Of a stretch of DNA of 64,000 bases, positions 58,664 through 64,000 are shown in pieces. The number at the start of each line of letters is the position of its first letter. The stretch's first letter is position 1. The position numbers and the translations under genes are program-made. The notes under the pieces were generated by a model that worked only from the letters and a program-made list of their open reading frames with translations, was not told the DNA's origin and searched no databases. The DNA comes from Gymnothorax reevesii (lineage: Eukaryota > Chordata > Actinopteri > Anguilliformes > Muraenidae): NCBI GenBank assembly GCA_029721435.1, contig CM056588.1, positions 35,929,930 through 35,993,929 on the forward strand, in the 5' to 3' direction.

Positions 58664-59851
58664 GTAAAACTCAAGTAAACATGGCAGCATTGACATCACA
58701 GTAAGTTTGTGCATTTCAAACTTTGTATCCTTATGATATTTACAAAGTGTGAAGTGAAATAAAACAATGGGCACTGAACATGCGCAGTCAAACCATGTGA
58801 TGTCATATCCTTTGGCCTGGGCAGAGGTAGAGTTGACCAGCTGAACTAAGCCTATGGAATCAGGTGAAGGGTTAGCACATTGGCGAAAAATTTTAATTAT
58901 GTCATAGTTGACCGTGGTCAAGGAAAGCAGCATGAGAATTTGTTCAGAAATATGATGCAAAATCTCAAAATCAATGGATGCCCAAAAATATTGAGAAGTA
59001 CTTCAAAAGAGAATTTTTAAAAAGTCTATGGGTAAAATTAATGAGAACTTTTACTTCTATCACCAGTGTCATATAGTCATCTCAGTGCTCAGTTTTGATC
59101 CAAGCCAGTTGATCACCTTCCTGCCTTGACAGGTTCCAGATTAATTTGCATCAGCATGTTGGTCTGGCGGTGCCAGGCTAACCATCTATGACAATGACTA
59201 ACACTAAATTTTATCCGTGTCTGAAAACAACCAGCTAATTTGCATAATAAACTGCACTTACATCATGAAAGAAACAAATGAAAAGGAAATGTATTTTGCC
59301 AATATTCACCAATGAGTTTTAAAATGTTTCCCATGTAATAAACATGAAAAAATGAGTCACTGCTCTTTGAGAAATGTATTTCAATGCATTTGGTTCATTT
59401 ACATAATCCATAGCAAAAATAGAAAATTTGTTCCATGTACATTCGTCAATTTGTCACAATTTGTCACAAAATCTTCAGACTTATAAAATTATTCATTAAA
59501 ACAAATTAGCTGTAAAATATTGAAAAATTGTACAGTCTGCAAAATACTTCCCTTAACCATTTACAAAAATGTGTCTTGTGAGAAAAAGGCACAGCCACCT
59601 GAGAGTGCATAGTATTTTAAGGGAGCTGTTCCCTTTGTACCTGAACGAGTGCACATGATAATAAACGAGGAAGTTAGGTCATTCGTTGTGTGCTGTAGGT
59701 AAGAACAGCAGATCTGCAGACTGGATAATTAGTGATACCGAATTCATGATGCTGAATCAAACACACACAAAGATACACGCAGACATATACACAGATGTAC
59801 TCATTAATGCCAACACAGACACACACACACCCATGTGTAATTCGGTTCTTG
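58664..59851. other. downstream flank and possible 3' UTR of the minus-strand gene
   Basis: AT-rich, with a CA/CAGA patch at 59759-59833 that would lie in the 3' UTR. No polyadenylation signal was located. Confidence 0.4.
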
Positions 59852-60026
59852 TTAGCGGGAAGGGCTTCCGGCGCAGTGGACGGGGTCTGTCCTAGGCGAG
59901 CTCTCCTTTTGATTGGGCATTCTCTGGAGGACTGCACGGGCAGTAAGTGGGCGTGGAAGCAGCAAAGGCCTTGGGGCTGAGGAGCGCGTGCTGATTGGCT
60001 GCTTGCAGCTTTCGTCCACGGCAGAG
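59852..60026 (-). CDS. terminal coding exon D of the same gene, ending at TAA
   Basis: Minus-strand terminal exon. The acceptor is cattggttttcag, with the coding part starting at 60026. One base joins the two bases left by exon C to make a Ser codon. Then 57 codons read SAVDESCKQPISTRSSAPRP and continue Arg/Pro-rich (LLLPRPLTARAVLQRMPNQK) to GSPSR and a TAA at 59854-59852. With exons A-C this gives 266 visible C-terminal residues. Downstream of the stop, in the likely 3' UTR, is a CA/CAGA-rich patch (59759-59833; TG-rich on the coding strand). No AATAAA on the minus strand was found within about 600 bp, so the transcript end is not placed. Confidence 0.6.
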
Positions 60027-60147
60027 CTGAAAACCAATGAGCCAAAAAATGAGGTGGCAGTTTTTAAACTGCTCTAAAAGAGACAAACTGAACAAGGACA
60101 TCATACAGAGTCAAGTGACAAATAGAGTGTGTTTTTGGGGGACGTAC

Positions 60148-60466
60148 CTTGGAAAGTGGACAACAGGACTGGACAGTGGCCGAAGTGATTCACGCCTATG
60201 GGTCGCCAGAGCTTGGCGAATTTTGGGGACCCCATCATCTGTCGTCCTCTCCAGGGTGGGGCTCCCACTTTCAGGCCCGCCCCTGATCGGGGGACCACCT
60301 TGGTCATCCTTCAGCCGGAGCCTTCGCGCCCGCACCCCCATCATTCTGTTCCGACCACCAGGGGGCGGCACGAGCCCCGGAGGGGGTGAGGGGCTGAGCG
60401 GGGGGTCAGGAGACAGAGACAGCCTGGAGATTTCAGGAGACAGCGCCTCTCTGTCCGACAAGAGAT
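60148..60466 (-). CDS. internal exon C of the same gene (Ser/Pro-rich, basic)
   Basis: Minus-strand exon of 319 bp. The acceptor is a T/C-rich run ending ctcggtcag and the donor is CCAAG followed by gtacgt. It takes one base from exon B to make an Asp codon, runs 105 further codons and leaves two bases for exon D. It encodes DLLSDREALSPEISRLSLSP, a proline-rich stretch LSPSPPPGLVPPPGG, a basic segment VRARRLRLKDD, and ends SLRPLSSPVVHFP. Several SP dipeptides are possible proline-directed kinase sites (inference). The exon is GC-rich and CpG-rich compared with its flanks. A perfect CTCF-type motif lies inside it on the plus strand at 60355-60370. The protein family is not recognised. Confidence 0.68.
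60355..60370 (+). promoter_or_regulatory. CTCF-like motif
   Basis: CCACCAGGGGGCGGCA matches the known vertebrate CTCF core (CCASYAGRKGGCR) at every core position. It lies within exon C and points right. Occupancy is unknown; coding GC-rich sequence can match by chance. Confidence 0.4.
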
Positions 60467-61209
60467 CTGACCGAGAAGGAAAAAACATAAATCTGTAGAG
60501 AATAATCAGGGCAGTCATAAACAAGGTCTCATAGTACTTTAAACTGCCGGTACTGAGGAATATTACTAATTTGTAAACAGTCTTCCTGAGTGGCAGCAAA
60601 TGAATGATTTTACTGACATTGTGTTAAATTTCCGGAGTGGGCATTTATGTGTGTGTAAATCTTAGCTACCTGAGATCAGCCCTGAAAGTCATTACATCTG
60701 ATTTTAAAGACCTGAAACTAGTTTTTATATCACCAGCTGACAGGCAGATTGAGCTATTGGGATCAGGTGGTGTCTGGTGACGTCACTGTGCTTGTGGTCA
60801 TGTTCCATTAGTTAAATCTATCACAATTTTCACATAAGCATCCCCTGAACAGATTCATTTCACATTTCTTATGGAGCTTCCTCTGGATCGTGTCTCCGAG
60901 TTTTTAAAATTTTTCATTTCTGGATTTTTTAATGATTTAATATAATCAAAATTATAATTAAAGAAAATATAGCTGGTTAAATTATGTCTAAAAGTGATGC
61001 AACTCTGCCCTCTGGTGGCAGGTCAGTACGCTGTAACACGGTGATATTCATGTGGGTTTTGCCCGCACTGGTTTTGAATGCCGTCCAGTGACCTACAAGG
61101 CTATTGATTCCATTTTTATGTGTGTTTGTTTTATGTGTGTTTATCAGTATATTTGTTTGTGTGTGTGTGTAAGTCTGACTTTACTGATCTGAGATCAGTG
61201 GGAGCTCAC
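60467..61209 (-). other. intron between exons B and C
   Basis: 743 bp of mostly AT-rich, non-repetitive sequence, with a short TG-rich patch near 61155-61170. It contains a CTCF-like motif at 61003-61022. No further exon was seen here. Confidence 0.6.
61003..61022 (-). promoter_or_regulatory. CTCF-like motif
   Basis: On the minus strand this reads CCTGCCACCAGAGGGCAGAG, a full match to the CTCF core. It is intronic and points left, so it is convergent with the motif at 60355. Fish repeats often carry similar CCCTCTGGTGG stretches, so a repeat origin is possible. Confidence 0.4.
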
Positions 61210-61424
61210 CCGGGGGCGGGGAGTTGAATGAGGAGTCAGGGGAGGTCATGTTTCTGGGGCAACCCCGGGCAGCTCTTCCTCCCTCCTCTTCCCCCTCCTC
61301 TTCCTCACTGGAGAGGCTGAGGCTGTGACCCATCCCCTCTTCCTCTCCTTCACCCTCGTCTTCATCAGTGTGGCAGATCTTCATCACCTGCGGCTGCCGC
61401 TCCTGCTGGATGGCCTGCAGACGT
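61210..61424 (-). CDS. internal exon B of the same gene (acidic segment)
   Basis: Minus-strand exon of 215 bp. The acceptor is a pyrimidine run ending ctgctgaag and the donor is CCCCGG followed by gtgagc. One base completes the codon left by exon A, 71 codons follow, and one base is left over for exon C. It encodes RLQAIQQERQPQVMKICHTD, then two acidic blocks (EDEGEGEEEG and SSEEEEGEEEGG), then a Ser/Pro stretch SPDSSFNSPPP. This composition suits a disordered linker in a cytoplasmic or nuclear protein, with serines beside acidic residues that casein kinase 2 could use (inference). A purely chance open frame bounded by good splice sites and matching both neighbours in phase is unlikely. Confidence 0.72.
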
Positions 61425-61455
61425 CTTCAGCAGGGAGAAAAACTTCTGTACAGGA

Positions 61456-61964
61456 CTGGTCAGTGTGTGTGGAGGTCAGTAAAGTTGATTGGCTGATCAG
61501 TGTGTATAATGTTCAGAAAAGCTGATTGGCTGATCAGCGTGTGTAATTTTCAGTAAAATTGATTGACAGCTAGGCTGACCAGTGTTTGTGTTTAGTATGA
61601 GCGGATTGGCTGATCAATGAGTGTGGAGTTCACTAAAGCTAATTGGCTGATCAGTGTGTGTAACGTTCAGTAAAGCTGATTGGCTGATCAGTGTGTGCAC
61701 TATTCAGTAAAGCTGAATGGCTGATAAGTGTGTATAATGTCCAGTAAAGCTGGTTGGCTGTTCAGCGTGGGTAATGTTTGGAAAAGCTGATTGGCTGATC
61801 AGTGTGTATATTATTCAGCAAAGTTGGTTGGCTGATCAGTGTGAGTAATGTTCAGAATAGCTAACTGGCTGATCAGCGTGTGTGGAATTCAGCAATGCCG
61901 ACTGGCTCACCAGTGTGTGTGAAGGTCACTAAAGCTGATTGGCTGATCAGTGTTGGTGAAGGTC
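61456..61964. repeat. 37-bp minisatellite filling the intron between exons A and B
   Basis: About 13-14 degenerate head-to-tail units of roughly 37 bp. The core ATTGGCTGATCAGTGTGTGT is followed by a TTCAGTAAAGC-like segment. Units run from just after the acceptor of exon B (61425) to the donor of exon A (61969), so the array accounts for nearly the whole 545-bp intron. Units vary by substitutions and small indels, as expected of an old or low-turnover VNTR. Each unit carries an inverted CCAAT box (ATTGG) and a TGATCA palindrome. The last unit on the plus strand merges into the exon A donor (ggtcagtac). Confidence 0.9.
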
Positions 61965-61969
61965 AGTAC

Positions 61970-62062
61970 CTGCTGTGCTCTTTCCTCCAGGCTCTGAGCT
62001 CTGCAAAGACATCCTCCCGGCCTTTTCCGTCCGTCACCTCAAGATCAAATGTGTGTTCTGGG
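61970..62062 (-). CDS. internal exon A of an unrecognised host gene
   Basis: Minus-strand exon of 93 bp. It follows an acceptor reading ttacacag and ends at CAGCAG followed by gtactg. It begins with the third base of a split codon, then encodes 30 residues starting PEHTFDLEVTD and containing the charged stretch EDVFAELRAWRKEH, and ends with two bases of a codon. The next exon supplies the one missing base, so the frame continues without a stop. The residues look helical and charged; no named domain is recognised. The preceding exon must end with two bases of a codon and was not found up to 64000. The donor lies at the edge of the 37-bp minisatellite that fills the following intron. This exon is supported mainly by phase agreement with exon B. 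Confidence 0.62.
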
Positions 62063-62857
62063 CTGTGTAAGGAGGTGGGGTGGGGTGCAGTGGCTGGGAT
62101 CTGGCGGAGAGGGAGGGGGGAAACAGGGGAGGGTGGAGAGCACATATGGAAGGGTGAACAGGAAGAAGTTTTTTCAGAAGAGAACAGATCAGTGTGGAGC
62201 CCTACTGGGAGTTGTTTTTGTTTTTGATACGTTTGCTATATTGAAGGGTTAGGCCCTGTGTTTTGCCTTCTGGTTTTCTGTTAAGCACCGGTATCTTTCT
62301 GATAATACCTCTGTAATTTGTTCAAATAAAGTTGCATTTGAAGCTGCTGTAAGTGATTTTTTTTTTAAACTTTTTTGTTAAAAAAAATTTGTTAAATAGC
62401 TCTACATTCCAACAGTCATCACTGATAAAGAGCATTTGGTCAATAAAATGGGTCTCTCAGTTCCTCCATTCCGCGGAAAATAGAAATAGAATTTTCTGGT
62501 ATCCCATCCCACTTAATCCAATCAGGAGAAAGAACACCACAAAGAGGCAGTCCACTCTGCCAGTTCACGAGGAGGGAGCAGAATTTTCATAGGGAAAGAA
62601 CATGGTGGAGCAAGCAAAACTACCTCTTTCAGCGCTCCCAGAAACAGCTTACAGGATCAAATCTGCCTAGGGATTTAAGGGATTTACCAATGTTTGATTT
62701 TAATAGATTTTATTGCACTTATTAGTATGAGGCAGCCTGGTGAGGCACTGCTACATGCTCATGTGATGATGAGGAAAGGAGGGAGAGGATTTAATAACAG
62801 CAGGAATGGACAGAAAGTTGGCCAAAACGCTAAAATGGCTCAGAACAACTTTATTTG
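62063..62857. other. upstream intron of the minus-strand gene
   Basis: G-rich at 62070-62150 (pyrimidine-rich on the coding strand, consistent with the acceptor of exon A), then AT-rich. No further exon recognised. Confidence 0.45.
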
Positions 62858-63620
62858 AAACAAGTGTTTGCCACTAACATGGCAATATCCCCCGCCGCCT
62901 CAATTTGATGTGTCCGTACGGACGGACGTATACTGCCCTCCATAATTATTGGCACCGATGGTTAAGATGTGTTCTTTAGCTTCTAATAAATTCAGTTTTT
63001 TTCTAAATAATATAGGACCACAATGAAAAAAGAGGAAAATCCAACCTTTAATTCAAGTGCACTTATTCAGTGGGAAAAAAATCCCATATTAAGAAATAAT
63101 TCTTTTACATCAAATCATGTGTGCCAGAATTATTAGCACCCCTGATGTTAATACTTTGTACAACCCCCTTTTGCCAACAAAACAGCACCAATCTTCTCCT
63201 ATAATGTTTCAAAAGATGGGAGAAGTGATGATTTACTAATTAAATGTTCCTAGATACTCTGATCAACTTTGTAAACTACAAAGAAATCCTTCAATTACAT
63301 TTATTTCCTAGGAAATGTTGGGGGTGCCAATAATTGTTGAACAGATGATTTCATAAAAAATAATTATTTCTTAGTCAGGGATTTTTTTTTTTCCCCTTAA
63401 AATTCACTTAGGTTGAAGGATACATTTTTCTGCAATTTTCAGTGTGAGAGTATGCTTCTGCAATAAAAACTGAATTTATTTTAAGGCTTTTAACACATCT
63501 TAACCAGGGGTGCCAATAATTATTGAGGGCGCTGTACATACGTACGTACGGACAGACGGACGGACAGAGCCCAATGCTATATCCCTCGCTTCGCGCTAAT
63601 CGTGCGGCGGGGGATAAATA
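62858..63620. mobile_element. hairpin-ended modular repeat element, copy 2
   Basis: The left end ACAAGTGTTTGCCACTAACA resembles copy 1. ATCCCCCGCCGC (62887-62898) is perfectly inverted at 63604-63615. The right end is a hairpin (63581-63615) following a CGTACGTACGGACAGACGGA tract. Unlike copy 1 it has almost no module sequence. A separate 602-bp element sits in its CGGA tract. Confidence 0.7.
62933..63534. mobile_element. non-autonomous Tc1-like element, nested in copy 2
   Basis: 602-bp element flanked by TA (62931-62932 and 63535-63536). The inverted termini share ATAATTATTGGCACC: left from 62942, and right as GGTGCCAATAATTATTGAGG. Further copies of the GGTGCCAATAATT motif occur inside. No transposase frame is visible, so it is an internally deleted Tc1-like derivative. 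The ends resemble the relic at 22597. Confidence 0.85.
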
Positions 63621-64000
63621 GAAAGTGAGAGGAGGCAGAGAAATACATGGAGGGAAAAAGGAATGAGTTCTGCCTCAAATCAGGTGAACTTCTCTGGTAT
63701 GATGACTGTAATATCAGTAGCTCTGGGTCTCTGTGTGTATTCTGTGTGTATATATACCAGGCTGACCCACCCTGCTGCCAGTACCAGGACCTGAAGCAGA
63801 CCAGCTCAACTTAGTGACAGGCGCCCGGGCCAAATACAGTTCAGCCAAGGTACATCCTGTCCATTAAATATCACTGCATCAACAATTTGAAAATGGACCT
63901 AATCCATCAGGATTTTTACAGACCTCTAGTCAAAGGGTGTAGATCTCCTCTGCTAAATAGATGTCTGTCGATCAATGGCTAGAGGACAGGCACGGTTCTT
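63621..64000. other. right edge, no gene seen
   Basis: Presumed intron of the minus-strand gene. A GC-richer stretch at 63760-63850 has no matching splice sites. Confidence 0.4.

Noticed and set aside
60037..60498. 153-codon plus-strand frame over exon C
   Set aside because: It is the antisense shadow of the exon. The minus strand has phase-matched splice sites; the plus strand has none.

Overview
This window looks like ordinary nuclear DNA of a bony fish (teleost). It is dominated by introns or intergenic sequence: dense (CA)n/(TG)n and (CT)n microsatellites, many interspersed repeats and no long open reading frames. The repeat types are the diagnostic part. They are Tc1/mariner transposons with TA target duplications, hAT foldback elements with 8-bp duplications, a Rex3-type LINE whose sequence contains an exact match to the usual Rex3 primer site, and L2-like LINE/SINE tails. 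Nothing bacterial, viral or organellar was seen, and no tRNA or rRNA gene was recognised.

One host gene can be supported, at the right end on the minus strand. Four exons (62062-61970, 61424-61210, 60466-60148, 60026-59852) have consensus splice sites and join with matching phases (2/1, 1/2, 2/1) into one open frame that ends at a TAA. They encode the last 266 residues of a protein with two acidic blocks and a proline-rich segment. I do not recognise the protein; its 5' exons lie to the right of 62062, probably outside the window. The first visible intron is almost entirely a 37-bp minisatellite whose edge contains the splice donor. Two CTCF-like motifs in convergent orientation lie 640 bp apart in the gene.

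Layout from left to right. 0-20 kb: low-copy sequence with microsatellites, a degenerate 75-bp minisatellite (3.3-3.7 kb), a hairpin-ended modular repeat (4.0-4.3 kb), L2-like tails and CpG-rich patches (16.4 kb, 20.3 kb). 22.6-26.8 kb: a three-layer nest in which a Tc1-like relic is split by a Rex3 LINE, itself split by a hairpin-ended element carrying five 156-bp modules. 29-35 kb: a hAT foldback element, long TG tracts and more modular repeats. 36.5-38.1 kb: a complete-length but dead Tc1-like transposon. 38.3-38.8 kb: a 206-bp tandem duplication. 39.7 kb: a possible isolated exon. 43-45 kb: an L2-like tail, a 41-bp minisatellite and TG tracts. 48-49.8 kb: a Tc1-like element inserted into another Tc1-like element of a different family. 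53.6-56.1 kb: LTR-like repeats with a 552-bp hAT element. 58.1-58.7 kb: a foldback element. 59.8-62.1 kb: the host gene. 62.9-63.6 kb: a second hairpin-ended element carrying a nested 602-bp TA-inserted element.

The least explained item is the hairpin-ended modular repeat family: tandem modules of about 141-156 bp, a CGGA-rich tract and a terminal GC-rich hairpin. In the best copy all module spacings are multiples of three, and the minus strand encodes a 52-residue repeat broken by one apparent CpG-decay stop. All calls are from reading the sequence; no database search was possible.
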